Below, piece by piece: positions 40,384-52,111 of a stretch of 64,000 bases of DNA. A model generated the notes under the pieces. It saw nothing but the letters and a program-made list of their open reading frames with translations. It did no database searches and had not been told where the DNA came from. The stretch's first letter is position 1. The number at the start of each line of letters is the position of its first letter. Both the position numbers and the translations under genes were made by a program. This stretch comes from Eretmocerus hayati (Eukaryota; Arthropoda; Insecta; Hymenoptera; Aphelinidae): positions 119,010,838 through 119,074,837 of the forward strand of contig CM056744.1 of assembly GCA_029851415.1 (NCBI GenBank), in the 5' to 3' direction.

Positions 40384-40604
40384 TAAGGTCGGTATACTCA
40401 TCTTTCCCCTATTGAGCTATTTTGTCAACAACTCTGGTTCACTCCACTCCTCTCTCCCATCTCAATATTTTCCAAAGTATTTTAGCTCCTCTACAAAATG
40501 AGATAACATACGTTGGAGAATATTGAGATTGGTCAGAGAAGTGAAGTAAACCAGAGTTATTGAGAGAATTGCTCAATGGAGGCAAGCTGGGTACATTTAC
40601 CTTA
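40384..40604. mobile_element. Repeat family 'tacccaacttgcccc', copy B (compact fold-back)
   Basis: 221-bp palindrome from taaggt to acctta. The inner blocks aactctggttcac and aatattttccaa pair with their complements on the other side, and the right end reads ggaggcaagctgggtaca. It looks like a deletion derivative that kept only the ends of copy A-type elements. Confidence 0.55.
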
Positions 40605-41519
40605 GATACTATATGCCATCAGCTGATCGACTGAAGAAACCCAGGATGGTAAATTGATATTTCACCTAGCCCGCAACATTGATGAATGACTCCCAATAAA
40701 TGGTGCATGCAAGATGAGCAGAAAATGATATCTCATTTGACCGAAATCGTCGTCCTAATAAGCGTCTGAATCGTCACGAGGAGTGTTGTACACTATTGTT
40801 CAAATAATTTTCTGAAAGTTAAGTCGACTTCAAAATTTTTCTTTCATTTTCGAATTACTGTTTCGATTTTCAGATGGTTGATTTACTGGTTTAGACGAAC
40901 TTTGGAGAGGGTTGCGCGCTGTGAATTTTGATTCTGGTCACATTAATAGGATGTCGTTCCTTTTTTCAATCGTGCATTCATTCGTCATCAATATCATTTT
41001 CAATGGGTGTGTGCTACTTCGGCTCGGATTCACAGTCGTCAATCCAAGATCAGGATCGGTGGATTGGGAGCGCTGCGATCGCTATGCCTCAATGTAAAAT
41101 GCCTTGCCCTGGTGATCGCAGCACCCCAAATCTGCTGACTCTAATCTCGAATTAACGACTATGAATTCCAGCCCTACCGGGAGCTATTTATTAATGCTGC
41201 GGGCTCAGTTTGCTGTCCCGGGCTTCTTGAGTCAATCAACTGGTGGCACACAGTAATTTAGCGCAAGAAAAATCTAATGGTGGTGCCATACCGGGGATCG
41301 CCTAACACCTCGAATTTACAAAATTTTGTAATCCGTGTACAAGCTGAATATTTCTCAACCTACACTTCAATTTTTGAATCAAATATTATTTTCGAACTAA
41401 CTTCCAAGATTTGCATAGACCACTTACTCATTGGGATTTTATCATCTGTCCCATTAACCGCCGACTCATTCAATCACAATCAATCAATCTTTCTTAATGA
41501 ATTCTGTAGGACTTGAAAC
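40605..41519. other. No gene recognised
   Basis: Spacer between two fold-back elements. Short overlapping frames at 40912-41155 have no domain. Confidence 0.45.
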
Positions 41520-41522
41520 TAA

Positions 41523-41851
41523 CAAGGGGAGTCCGGAGTCTCCGGGTCCTGAAATCTCACCAAAATTTTTTCACCGTTTCGTACCACCTAGAATACGAAG
41601 AATCTAAACCAACTCTGTCAAATGGGCCTTCTGTTCTGAGCTACAGCCAGAAACGTCAACATTGCTAGTATATCTATATACATCACTTTTTATCACGGGC
41701 CTATATGGGCAATGCTAATGTCGTAGGCTGTAGCTCTGAACGAGAGGCCCATTTGACAGAGTTGCTTTGGGTTCTTCATATTCTAGGTGATACAAAACTG
41801 TAAAAAAATTTTGGTGAGATTTCAGGACCCGGAGACTCCGGACTCCCCTTG
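41523..41851. mobile_element. Near-perfect fold-back MITE with TAA duplication
   Basis: 329-bp palindrome whose ends begin caaggggagtccggagtctc. About 50 bp of each terminal arm is almost identical, and the pairing continues inward through tctgtcaaatgggcc and gagctacagcc to a centre near 41690. TAA is present on both sides (41520-41522 and 41852-41854). It has no coding capacity. Confidence 0.75.
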
Positions 41852-41854
41852 TAA

Positions 41855-44009
41855 GTCTAGAAATAAACTTTTTGTTCAAAGAATATCAAACCTATCAGTG
41901 CGCACATTTAAATGGGAAAGTACTGGCAACACTGATAAAGATGATTTTTCTCCATCGTCAAATATTATTCTCATTGATGTCAACAAAAGTGATGAAGTAG
42001 ATTTCCATTACTGTCAACGCCGTTTACCAACGCCAGTTCATCAATTTAAGAGGTTTCAAGTTCTCAGAGCCGTTCTGGTAAAATTGTTGGGAAAATTCCA
42101 TCAACTCGTGGAAAACTGTTGCAAAGCTCTGGAAGATTGATTCGATTTAGATTGACCTGATTTGAATACTCGCTACATTTGAGTAGATTGAATTGTAGAA
42201 AACTTCATTCCATGTTTCGTTATTGTAAATGAAATTGTAAACTTGAAATGACCTAACCGTTATTCTGATCATCGCGGGATCGGATATCTTGGCCTTTCAA
42301 TCAAAATTTCCTCAAACGAATATTTTTTTCAAGACGAATGAGCTAGGCTGCCGTACTGTTACATTATCGCGTACTAACTTTTCTGCACCTGAGGAACGTA
42401 CTCGTTTCTTTATTCTATCCCATTCGTTCACTCTCCCAGCTTTTTCTCGCAACGATCAATAAACTTCCCTTTCGTTCCTTCGAGCTCTTACCTGATTAAT
42501 GATCTTCCGCGTCGATTTTGCTGATTGAATAAATTTCAATCACTTTATAGCGTATTCCGTAGTTTCATTAAATTTTATCTCTTGCAATATAACTGGAGTC
42601 TGTGGATGGGAGAAACTTTGATATTGAGGAAGCCAAATGAATAATGAGATAGAAATTAAGGAGATGCATAGCCACGGAATTTTCTCAAATCTCATAATCA
42701 TATCTTCCTTCTATAACAGTATAGCTTCAGATATTTTCATCATCATGGCTGTCAACAACAAATTATTGTTGTTTCAATTTTGTCTCTTCTGTGTCCGTTC
42801 CGCAATGCACTCATCTTTTCGTGTGATGTACATATGGTAAAGTTCTACCACGAGCAAGCAAATTTCATTCACAAGCAAATGAATGCAGACATTTTTATCT
42901 TCATCACCTTCGAATTAGGCAGAACCAATGTTAGATTCCGAAGAAACCGATTTCGACTATTCTTCTATTTCCTTGTCAATTTGTCTGATTCTTTTTTTTT
43001 CAATTTTTTCAATTTTTCAAATCCTGTGTAGAAGTTGTACTTTTTTTACTGGTCTTTCCATCACGTCGCACCTTATCCTGCCCACCGGCTCTCAAAGTCA
43101 GCTCGATACATCGCAGTTGCATCTTATATGCTTGCAGGTGTTGAGGGTCACAGGTGTGAGCATAATATCGCTCGAGGGCCATTGAAATGCGCACCGAGCG
43201 CGAGAGGCACTCCTCTCTCGGCTCATGCAATCATTCAAACGCAGAACGTGACACTCTTTGTTGTGCCTGTCGATGAGTTATTGCCAGCATCTGAGAATAC
43301 GACCTATAAGAAGGTGTATTCGATTGGTATACCGAAGTATTGAGCCTGTCAAGCGATAATATAACACATGCGTGAGACCTATGCTGAATGGGCCTTTCTA
43401 ATAAATGACTCGCTAGTTGATCGTGAACCACACTTTGTGATTAATGCCGTTGTAATAGTGTTCGTATTCTTATAGAGACAAATTTCATCGAGGAGTGAGA
43501 GAGTTGAATCGGATCATATCTGACGCCTAATGAATTCTCAAGATGGTATCCTGGCGAGACTGAAATAGATAAAATTGCCAACTTCTCGTCCTTTTTCCAC
43601 GTGCGGCAAACACACGTAGATGATAAAATCTTCAAATGACACATGCAACATAGATCTCTCCAAATTTTGCGAAATTTTCACGACTTCAGCACGACTATGA
43701 TCAAAATCTGGTTGTCAATTTAGAAAATTTTCAACAATTTTGACCTGATTATTCAAGAGTAAACTTGAAACATGGGAACGTTACCAGAATTTCGTCGAAA
43801 AAAACATGTTTGGGAGCTCGTTGAAATTCATTAAATTTTTTTCAGTTGATGCAGAATTTGTATATGAATTTTCATTCCGTGTCGTATCGTGTTGGTGGAT
43901 TAGACTTACTTGATAATTTTGTACTTGAATTACTGATATCTAAATTGCAAAGTCGCGAACCATCGAACACATTGCCAAAATACGACAAAAATACCAACTT
44001 CTCGATCGA
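41855..44009. other. No gene recognised
   Basis: The frame that leaves the fold-back at 41787 and continues to 42140 is partly repeat-derived. A GC-richer patch lies at 43080-43230. No domain is recognised. Confidence 0.4.
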
Positions 44010-44118
44010 GCGTCCATTGGCTCAGTCGGTAGAGGCCTTTGTTGAGCGGGCTGAAACAATGATGCGCCCGAGGGGGCGTGGATTCGAATCCCGGTCGGGG
44101 TCACTCAGAATTTTTTTT
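44010..44118 (+). ncRNA. tRNA-like Pol III unit (tRNA relic or SINE head)
   Basis: A perfect A box (tggctcagtcgg, 44018-44029) is followed by a B-box-like ggattcgaatcc (44080-44091) and a run of eight T at 44111-44118, a Pol III terminator. Between the boxes an extra hairpin, gcgccc/gggggc type (44064-44077), resembles a long class II variable arm. The acceptor ends do not pair well (cgtccat against the bases after the T arm) and position 53 of the T arm mismatches, so it is not a standard functional tRNA. I cannot assign an anticodon safely. Confidence 0.45.
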
Positions 44119-44251
44119 GATCCGTGCACACCGATAGAAACATAATAAAATGCTTCGAGTGCTGAGCGCTTGGCCAAAAATTCCAAAAAACGATTGGGCT
44201 TCGATATGAGGATTGGTGGTATTCTCCCGCAGCCGTGTCGAGCGTTGAACT

Positions 44252-44296
44252 CATAGAGATATTACGGACACCGTCTGTATCCGTAATATCTCTATG
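44252..44296. mobile_element. 45-bp perfect hairpin insertion with 8-bp target duplication
   Basis: Two perfect 17-bp inverted arms (44252-44268 and 44280-44296, arm catagagatattacgga) flank an 11-base loop. The unit is bracketed by identical 8-mers gttgaact at 44244-44251 and 44297-44304. An 8-bp duplication and a C-A start fit the hAT class, but 45 bp is extremely small for a transposable unit. Confidence 0.6.
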
Positions 44297-44304
44297 GTTG
44301 AACT

Positions 44305-45242
44305 TCGCTATATGATTGTCATTGACCGTCCAGAAGTTTCAGCGGAGGGACCGGATGTCTGGCACAGAATTGATGGAACCACTATTAACACTTGTTGAGT
44401 CTGATCAAGGCGGTGAGTATGGGCCTGCAAACAATGCAGATCATACCCAAAAAACGCCGCGGTAGTGCTTGAACTCTCGTAGCAACTCTGTGATAGAGTC
44501 CGCTCGAAAAATCGCATTCACCTGATAAGAAAAATTGGAAAAACGACTAGAACTGAAAAAAATGACAATGGGCCTCCACGCCAAGACGGTGGGGGTAACA
44601 CGTAAAAACTCGAAAGAGTATACGTTGGAAACAAATACAATACAATACAATGCTAACTCCTCGATCGAGGATTGATCCAAAATCGTAGTTCCGTTTTGGA
44701 TTGAATTCTGAGTTGAGAAGATCAAATATGTGATCATTTTCTCTCGCATTCATTCAAAAAATTTATCAAAATTTCCAGAAATTTTCTCTCCACGCTGAAT
44801 ATACTCACCGTACTAATTTCCCCAACGATCCGTGTAAATGTTCCGTGCACCAAAACCCCACTCGGATTAATCTTGATCCAGTATTGACAATGCTTTACTT
44901 TATTTGCTTTGATTCGACGCCATTAATTAATTAACCAATCGCAACGTGTTACCTATATTCGTGCAATTGTGTACATATCTATGCAATACGTGTACAGAGT
45001 CCGAATACTCGGCTCTTTTGTTGAGCCTTGTTCAATTTGGTATCGGGAAAACATGTTACACACAATTCAGCAGCCTAACATCAAACATAATTACGGAAAC
45101 TATCAAAGGACTCCATCGATTCGTGACTCTCCATCATGCGCCGCAAATTATGTCCTCTATATTCTTGATTGGTATGTACATTTGTGGCATGGATTAATTG
45201 CACTTTGGTGGAATGTGAAGTTTAAAAAATAGAAGTGTAAAA
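44305..45242. other. No gene recognised
   Basis: Overlapping minus-strand frames at 44308-44753 are not supported by splice sites or domains. A tandem caata run at about 44637-44650 is the only repeat seen. Confidence 0.45.
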
Positions 45243-45490
45243 AATATCGATTTTTCCGAAAAATTACAAGGTTACTTTCATATCAAAATCACAAAAGTAC
45301 ATCTGGGTATATAATGACGAAAAATTCGCGAAAATTGGATAAAAGTTTTGAAATCAGGCATTCATATATAATTATATAATTTTTGATGGTATTTTTCGTC
45401 AACTTTCGTAATTTTTTTGCTACCATGCCGATGTTTCTTTTATGCAATCATGGAGGCAATCTTGTGGTTTTTCGAAAAAATCGATATCTT
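45243..45490. mobile_element. Diverged fold-back element, 248 bp
   Basis: The left end aatatcgatttttccgaaaa pairs with the right end tttttcgaaaaaatcgatat. Inner blocks tgacgaaaaat and atttttcgtca also pair. The arms are AT-rich and diverged. Confidence 0.45.
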
Positions 45491-48400
45491 CTGATAATTT
45501 TGACCTGAATAAATAGCACTTGTTCCACATAATCTGACGAATCTATCTGAAATTTATTTTGGAGGTATTTTTTCTGATTTCAAACAATATATCAAATGGG
45601 TTTTGGCGATTCTTTGAAAGGTGCGCGATCCAGAGAATAGCAGTGGTAAAAATTTTTTTTGCCAACAATTGACTACGCCCCAAAACATACACAACTGATG
45701 TGAATCTTCGCCCCTCCCCTCCACGATGTTCCAGGCCAGACCTCACAATTAGGTTTACACCTCCCCTTAATTCCATATCTGGTAACTGGGTTATGACTAT
45801 CTTATTACAGGGATCTGATTCCTCTGAACATTAAACCCCCTTACTTATCTTGTCCACTACAGTGGACGTGGCCGAAAAACGATATTCGTGACAACTTTTA
45901 TTTGGCACATGGTTAAAAATCTGAATCAATTATGATATATCCGTGGAAACTCTGGTAACACATTCCTCTAACAATCAAGTCTCTATATGCTTCAATTTTG
46001 GGAAAAATGAAAAAAAAACTGAAATTTTCAATCTTGTAATTTTGATTTTTTTCTGTCATTTTCGACTAGTTATTGATATTTTTCGTATCAGAAAATTTTT
46101 CCGAGCCAGGGAAGTGAGTTCTAAGATAAGCGTGCTCAGAAACTTTGAATTATGTTCTCAGTCTTATCGAAATATCTCGAATTGGATACCAGGTAATTGA
46201 AAATTCTATCTTTATAGCACAAGAACCAACAGATGACACATCAGATTCATTTATTAAGCAAGCGCATTTACTGCAAATATTACCGATTTTGCACAATCAT
46301 GAATTTTTGTAAATCACGGACATATTTGGGGTACGTGCCGATGCATTAGGTTTTTTCGTAAGAATCGCTGTTTGACGTAATTGATAAAATCATCATGATA
46401 TCTTTTTGGAAATATTCGACGGTAGTAAATATGTATGCAGTGAGTGTATTCAAATCACCGTCTCGCGTTATAAATCTCTCACTCAAAATATTGATAGAGC
46501 ATTTCACAAGTCAAGTAACCCATTATCATTTTAGATCCATACAAAACTTTCTGAAATAAATGTTGTCGAATCTACCATTTCGGTGTCAGTCATAACAGAT
46601 ATCTTCTCTTTCGCAATTATCTTTTTATACTTTCATTATTTTAGTTCGTATCAGTTCTTTATTATGCGAAGATAAATCGCAAGCAGTTGTAGATCAAGCC
46701 ATGCAAAACAATCACGCAGAAAGTGATGAAAAGCGGAAGAATTAGGAATGGATCTTGCGAAATAACGCCGTAATCAGTCATTTTTTCTTCAAAAGTCTTT
46801 GCCCAACAATTCACACATACGCTCCCGACCCAAATTGTCTTGAGAAATTTTTCTCAAATCCGATGCAGCACTTGGTGATCTCCACGTCGATATCGGCTCT
46901 GCTTTCGAAGCATCAATAACCCAATTCCTAAAAACCATCGGCTGAGTTAATACAATATCTCTGACGGCCGTTTACATCTCCGCACTACACAGAATCCGCA
47001 TCAGATATAGCTGCGATAACTACTGCAACAACACCAGTGCAGACACTTCCAGATAGCCTACACCAAGTGATTCTAGCTTACATCGCAGTAGCATCTGCTA
47101 GAACTACAAGTACATACACTTTCAGACATCTAGACATCAGTTACAGCCGATCGAACAGCTCGAGGCTCTTCTCCAAAGCAATATAACCTCATACTACCGT
47201 ACACGTATGATGCTCCATACACAAGAGATTCGCTTGAAGCCATGTCGACGCGTCACCCCGATTACCTACTCAGAGTTGATGTGTTGGTTTAATACCTCGG
47301 GGTCCTTTGGTCGTTGTGTCCTGATATAAGGATGTCGTTGTATATATACTGGCAGGTGATGAGCTTGGTTCTGATAGTAAATATATACGCTGCAGGGCCT
47401 GATTCGCGCGCATGAGAATTGGCTCTGTGGGTCATGAGCTGACGATGCCCCTGGGCTTATGGTTCATAGGTTAGCCTTGCCTAGGCTTAGACTGATTAAT
47501 ACACGGGGATTGATCACCAACGATGACATTACCTTATTGTCTGAGCTGCTGATGTTGTTTTGGGTGTTGAGAGTTTCAGCTTGGCTGATGGTTGGGGAGC
47601 TGCTGGTCGGCTTTGCACCAAAAGAACAAATAGCCACCTCAGATTCTCAAAAAATCGCTGTAATATTTTCAAAACAGTATTTTTTGGATATTATTGTTTC
47701 GGAAAATAATTCTGGTATCATCGGAATTTTCGACGGGCAGCGATTACCCATAAGGATAGTCTTCAAAATATCAAATTGAATTTTTGAAAATTTTGTAAGG
47801 ACTCATACCGATCTGGCTCGGAACCATCCACGTCTTGAAAACACACGCCAGCAATCAGGCTTCGTTGTTTCCTTGAATATCTCGAATCTTTTGTTGAATT
47901 TTTTGTAGTCAATCGTCAGTGGAATTAGTTTGGATCATGGGTATTGGAATGAGGCTTGGAGTGTAAAAATGTCCTCAAATTCATTCATTAGCTTGGCAAG
48001 GATCAATTTATCATCGAATGCTCTAATCAACTTGAACCTCTACAAAATCCAAACTCAATCAAAATATTTCGAAAGGGTTCGGCTTCTATCGAAACTTCAT
48101 ATAATCAATCATGCGTACAAAACCTGTAGCTGAATATATCTGATTTCTATTTTCATCTGAAATCTTTGAGGAAAATCAACAATTTGGCAAGAAAACTGAT
48201 TTACCTTCAAATTTTCCTCTGAAACTTGATACGTTCTTAGAACCTGGAACACGTTCTCTAAATAGGGACCATTCTCAGTCTCAAGAATGATGGAAGTGTT
48301 ATATTTCATCATCATTTTTTGGCAGTCATTCCAAATTCCACCGGAAGAAACAGAAAATATGTAAATTTTCAGATTGGACGAAACGCATCTCTTTCTTATA

Positions 48401-48946
48401 AAACCACAAACCCACTTCTTGAAGCAATTTTTTGAAAGATCGTCCTCTTCAAAACTTTGGCAGAAAGTACGTACTGTAATAATCACTCTTTCCAGGGACA
48501 ACAAGTTGTGGAACTTTGAAACACTCTCTCACTATCATTTAGCTGAAAACAATGTTATAATCCCGTCAATTGTCAATTATGGTAGTGATACGATTCAGTG
48601 TGGACGATAAATCTCATGTCTCTGATTGGGTCAGTTTAGACAACGATGACAAAGGAGGAAGGGGTAATCATCCGATATCAAAATGCTGTCGCATGCTTCG
48701 GGGGAAACTTATCTGTTATTTGTTCATCCAAATGATCCACTTCTCTAATCGTCTCTTGAATGACTCGCAAATAATAAGAAGGTTGAACGCGAAGAAACCA
48801 TCTGTGCAAATGCCCAGTGCTAAACAGTCGCTCATTTATCGCTCATCATCAATTCTAACTGCATTTCAATAATATTTCTACATTTACACGTAGCTTCGAT
48901 CCATTGACAGCTTCGACAATTGCGGTTTGATCGCCGTATTTCATCA
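45491..48946. other. No gene recognised upstream of the GMC gene
   Basis: Frames at 47459-47779 and 48109-48504 have no recognisable domain. A T20 tract at 49118-49137 lies further on, inside the putative GMC leader intron. Confidence 0.4.
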
Positions 48947-48951
48947 TCAGT
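48947..48951 (+). promoter_or_regulatory. Initiator-like TCAGT upstream of the GMC gene
   Basis: TCAGT matches the arthropod initiator consensus and lies 60 bases before a perfect splice donor. No TATA box is visible at -30. The pentamer is short enough to occur by chance. Confidence 0.25.
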
Positions 48952-49009
48952 GATGTTTTCCTGTGATGAACGCGTCAAAGAATCGAGGTGCACGACAGCA
49001 TAGTGTCAG
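48949..49009 (+). other. Probable 5' untranslated exon of the GMC gene
   Basis: A perfect consensus donor, cag|gtaagt, begins its intron at 49010, and that intron would end at the acceptor directly before the GMC start codon (intron 49010-49293). Reading back from the ATG, the spliced leader meets an in-frame TAG at 49001, so the exon is non-coding. A TCAGT arthropod initiator-like pentamer lies at 48947-48951 and is my guess for the transcription start. The 5' end is uncertain; the donor is the strong part. Confidence 0.45.
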
Positions 49010-49293
49010 GTAAGTCGAGAAAAGAAGCTCATCAAGAGACAAGTGCACTCCTCATCATAAAAGAGTCATTATCTTGTTCAAATCAAATTTAGACAATATA
49101 GACTTCTTTTTTCTCCCTTTTTTTTTTTTTTTTTTTTAAGTGAGACCTATGACTCTGAACTCTGGTCTTCTCAGTATTGTTCCTTTCTCATTCTGAAAAA
49201 TTTTCTGCGGTCTAGAGGATTTGGGAATCTTTACATCTGTACTAATTCTGAATCAAATATACACCAAATTCAAACAATATTTCTGTTTTCTAG

Positions 49294-49539
49294 ATGCTTG
49301 AAACGAAAATGAATTGGAGCTCAGGGTTTATTCAGACATATCAAGCCCCAGAAACCAATGCGTCACTGTTTTTGACTTTTTTGACGTATCTGACACAATA
49401 TCTGGGATTTTCATTCGATGACAAGTTCAGAACGATCCATGCGGATGAACGATCCGATTTATATGATTTCATCGTTATTGGAGCAGGTAGCGCTGGTTGC
49501 GTCGTTGCCAACCGGCTGACCGAACATAAAGATTGGAAA
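49294..49539 (+). CDS. GMC oxidoreductase coding exon 1
   Basis: Residues 1-82. It runs from the first ATG, directly after a tttctgttttctag acceptor, to the donor aaa|gtaaga. It carries the hydrophobic N-terminus and the FAD-binding beta-alpha-beta fold. The end D-W-K joins V-L-L-L-E-A-G of the next exon, which restores the standard family sequence across the junction. Confidence 0.92.
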
Positions 49540-52066
49540 GTAAGATTTAAACATCTTCAATGACGAGATTTGGTCGTCTCACTAAAAATGTTACACACTC
49601 CAAAAATGTGTCATTCAATTTTAGTCATTTTTGCAGTCATTGTGTTTGTAGAAATCCGGTATAGCGTACTTTAACATCAAGTTATTGATATCTTTCACCA
49701 CAGAAATCCTTAAATGCGTTTTCTTAATGCGGGTCACGAGATCTTGATAATAACCACTTACTTTGGTAGTGAATTCGTTCTGTGACTAAAAACAACCATC
49801 TCAACATTTTCTAAGCTTTTGGTTTTCCTGGTGGGAAGGATTATGAATCTTCATTTTTGGATTTTGATGTTCACTTCACAGTGATCCAGAAATCAATGTT
49901 ACCCAAAACTTTTTGAAATTAGCGATGTCGAATGCGTGCAAATTCAGATATCATGAATCAGAATAACCATTGCATAAGCAAGAAAATTTTTCCATCTTCC
50001 ACGTTGTTCTGCAAATTAAGTCAGTTGAAACAAGATATCAAGTCTCATTACCAGGAACTATTAAATAAATTAGAACTACTTGGAGTCTTGAGCTTGAGAA
50101 CCTCTCTTATGATTCCGTAAACGGTAAATCAGAACTCGATCAATTTGAGCACCATCAAATAGGAAAATTTTCATTGACGCTTACAATCCAAGGTTTTGCT
50201 CCTAGAAGCTGGTGATGAGGAGCCAGTTTATGCGGATGTACCAGGGCTACTACTTATATCTGATCATGAAGGTCTTGTATATCCCTATGAGAGTCAGCCT
50301 GAACCTCATGCTTATGCCACACGTCCGGACCGTACCACTAAAGTCAAACGAGGTAAGGTCATGGGTGGCACTAGTACAATCAATGGCATGATTTGGGTGC
50401 GAGGAAATCGCCGAGATTACGACAATTGGGCGAACCTTGGAAATTATGGTTGGAGTTGGAATGATGTTCTGCCCTACTTTAAGAAAGCAGAAGACTTTAA
50501 AATACCTGAAGTAAGCTGAGCTACTTTTTGAAGTCTTAACTTAAGTCAACCACTCCACTTTGGACCTCTTTTCCGGTCTCGAGAAATTTTTTGGTACGGA
50601 AAGAATTGATAATTAGTTGCATAAGAAGGCAAAAATAATTCACAGAATTGAAAATGTTTAGTTCCCTCTATTTTACTTGAAAACGTTCCTAGCGTATGGG
50701 ATCACTATTTTAATGCAATTAAAAAATATTACGGAGAGTATGATGTGGATCTCTTTTTTCAATGGCTAATCTTATTGGTAAACTGATTTTTTTCCAGATC
50801 TTGAAAAAGTACCCTGATGTTCATGGCGTGGGAGGATATCAGTCGATAGAGGGTTTTGAAAACTATACAGACGATGCTAAAGTCTTAATGAACGCTTGGA
50901 AAGAGGTTGGCTTGCCAGAAGTAGATCACAACAGTGGTGAAAGCCTAGGAACATCCAGGATGCAATTTACCAAATCTGAAGGAACCCGCCATAGCTCAAA
51001 CGCCGCTTACATCAGACCTATTCGTGACAAACGTCCCAATCTCGTTATTCGAACCAATTCTTGGGTCTCAAGACTCGTAATCAATCCTCATACAAAGCAA
51101 GTTAATGGTGTCGAATACAGATCGGCCGGATCGAATACCATAACAAGGGTGTACGTTAAGAAAGAAGTTATCTTGTCAGCGGGTGCTATCGATACACCAA
51201 AGATATTGATGTTATCTGGGATAGGACCAGCTAAGCATTTGAAAGAAGTTGGTATCAAACCAGTTGTCGATTTACCAGTTGGAAAGAATTTGATGAACCA
51301 TGTCTCGATATCGCCATTTGCCGTCAGTGTTCCCAATAAAGGTAAACCATTTAAAATTGAAGACATGTATGAAGATGTAATTCAGTGGAAAGAAAAGCGT
51401 ACCGGACCCATGTCAGTCAGCACTTTCATGGACAATGTGGCTTTTTTGAAAACACGGTTTGAGAAAGAATCTTCAAATCCTGACATACAAATAGGATATG
51501 TCAAATACAAATACGATGAGCATTCCAAAAGAAATCAGTCACTCCTTCCATACTACGATGGTTTTCTTCTATGGATACAACTGGTAGCCCCAAGGAGTAA
51601 AGGAGAAATTCTCCTAGACAGAACCAACCCCCGAAAAATGCCATTGATTCATCTGAATTATTTCACGGATCCAGAAGATTTATCAGTAATATCAGAGGGA
51701 GCAATGATGACTGAGAAATTTCTTCATTCAGAAGCTTTTAAGAGAGCACGATTTACTGTCTCAGAAATACCTTCTTCTTTCTGCGATCATTATGATTCGA
51801 GTACATTTGAATTTTACAAGTGTCAAGCCTTGAATCATACGAGTATGATGAATCATCTTGTGGGTACTTGTAAAATGGGACCCAGAGGTGATCCAACAGC
51901 AGTGGTTGATCCAAAATTGAGAGTTCAAGGACTTTCAGGGCTTAGAGTCATTGATGCATCGATAATGCCTGTCATACCAAGGGGCAATACAAACGCAGCA
52001 ACGGTGATGATTGCAGAAAAGGGTAGTGACCTGATCAAACAAGATTGGTATTCGCCATATAGCTGA
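49294..52066 (+). CDS. GMC oxidoreductase, glucose dehydrogenase (FAD, quinone)-like
   Basis: Spliced gene: exons 49294-49539, 50193-50510 and 50798-52066, with GT/AG introns and all junctions in phase 0, giving 610 residues plus stop. This is the usual length for insect GMC enzymes. Residues 24-41 are hydrophobic and could be a signal peptide or membrane anchor. The FAD-binding Rossmann motif G-A-G-S-A-G is at residues 63-68, and the ribose-binding Glu of L-E-A-G is residue 87. GMC signature 1 (around G-K-V-M-G-G-T-S) lies at about 135-161. Signature 2 (G-A-I-D-T-P ... S-G-I-G) lies at 317-331. The active-site His is residue 541 in M-N-H-L-V-G, and the Asn region G-N-T-N-A-A follows at about 585-587. 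Such enzymes oxidise sugars or alcohols using FAD; the substrate cannot be told from the sequence. The start ATG follows an acceptor, and an in-frame TAG lies in the upstream exon. ATG 49309 is an alternative start. Confidence 0.95.
50193..50510 (+). CDS. GMC oxidoreductase coding exon 2
   Basis: Residues 83-188. The acceptor ends in tccaag and the donor is gaa|gtaagc. It contains the FAD ribose-binding Glu and the complete first GMC signature, followed by the conserved R-G-N-R-R-D-Y-D-N-W and G-W-S-W segments and a Y-F-K-K-A-E-D segment near the exon end. Confidence 0.94.
50798..52066 (+). CDS. GMC oxidoreductase coding exon 3
   Basis: Residues 189-610 and the stop codon. The acceptor is ttttttccag|atc. 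It holds the second GMC signature, the substrate-binding domain and the C-terminal active-site segment with the conserved His and Asn. An open frame continues 12 codons upstream into the intron, but the acceptor and family alignment place the exon start here. Confidence 0.94.
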   Translation: MLKKYPDVHGVGGYQSIEGFENYTDDAKVLMNAWKEVGLPEVDHNSGESLGTSRMQFTKSEGTRHSSNAAYIRPIRDKRPNLVIRTNSWVSRLVINPHTKQVNGVEYRSAGSNTITRVYVKKEVILSAGAIDTPKILMLSGIGPAKHLKEVGIKPVVDLPVGKNLMNHVSISPFAVSVPNKGKPFKIEDMYEDVIQWKEKRTGPMSVSTFMDNVAFLKTRFEKESSNPDIQIGYVKYKYDEHSKRNQSLLPYYDGFLLWIQLVAPRSKGEILLDRTNPRKMPLIHLNYFTDPEDLSVISEGAMMTEKFLHSEAFKRARFTVSEIPSSFCDHYDSSTFEFYKCQALNHTSMMNHLVGTCKMGPRGDPTAVVDPKLRVQGLSGLRVIDASIMPVIPRGNTNAATVMIAEKGSDLIKQDWYSPYS

Positions 52067-52111
52067 TGTGACTTTTGTAGTAATGGCATACATTTCAAAA
52101 GATTTGGAATT

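Noticed and set aside
43846..44145. 99-codon ORF running over the Pol III unit
   Set aside because: Its second half is a translation of the tRNA-like boxes and the first half has no domain.
49932..50120. 62-codon ORF inside the first GMC coding intron
   Set aside because: It lies wholly in an intron, has no domain, and the flanking exons join cleanly without it.
51088..51366. Antisense ORF in GMC exon 3
   Set aside because: Shadow of a strongly supported coding exon.
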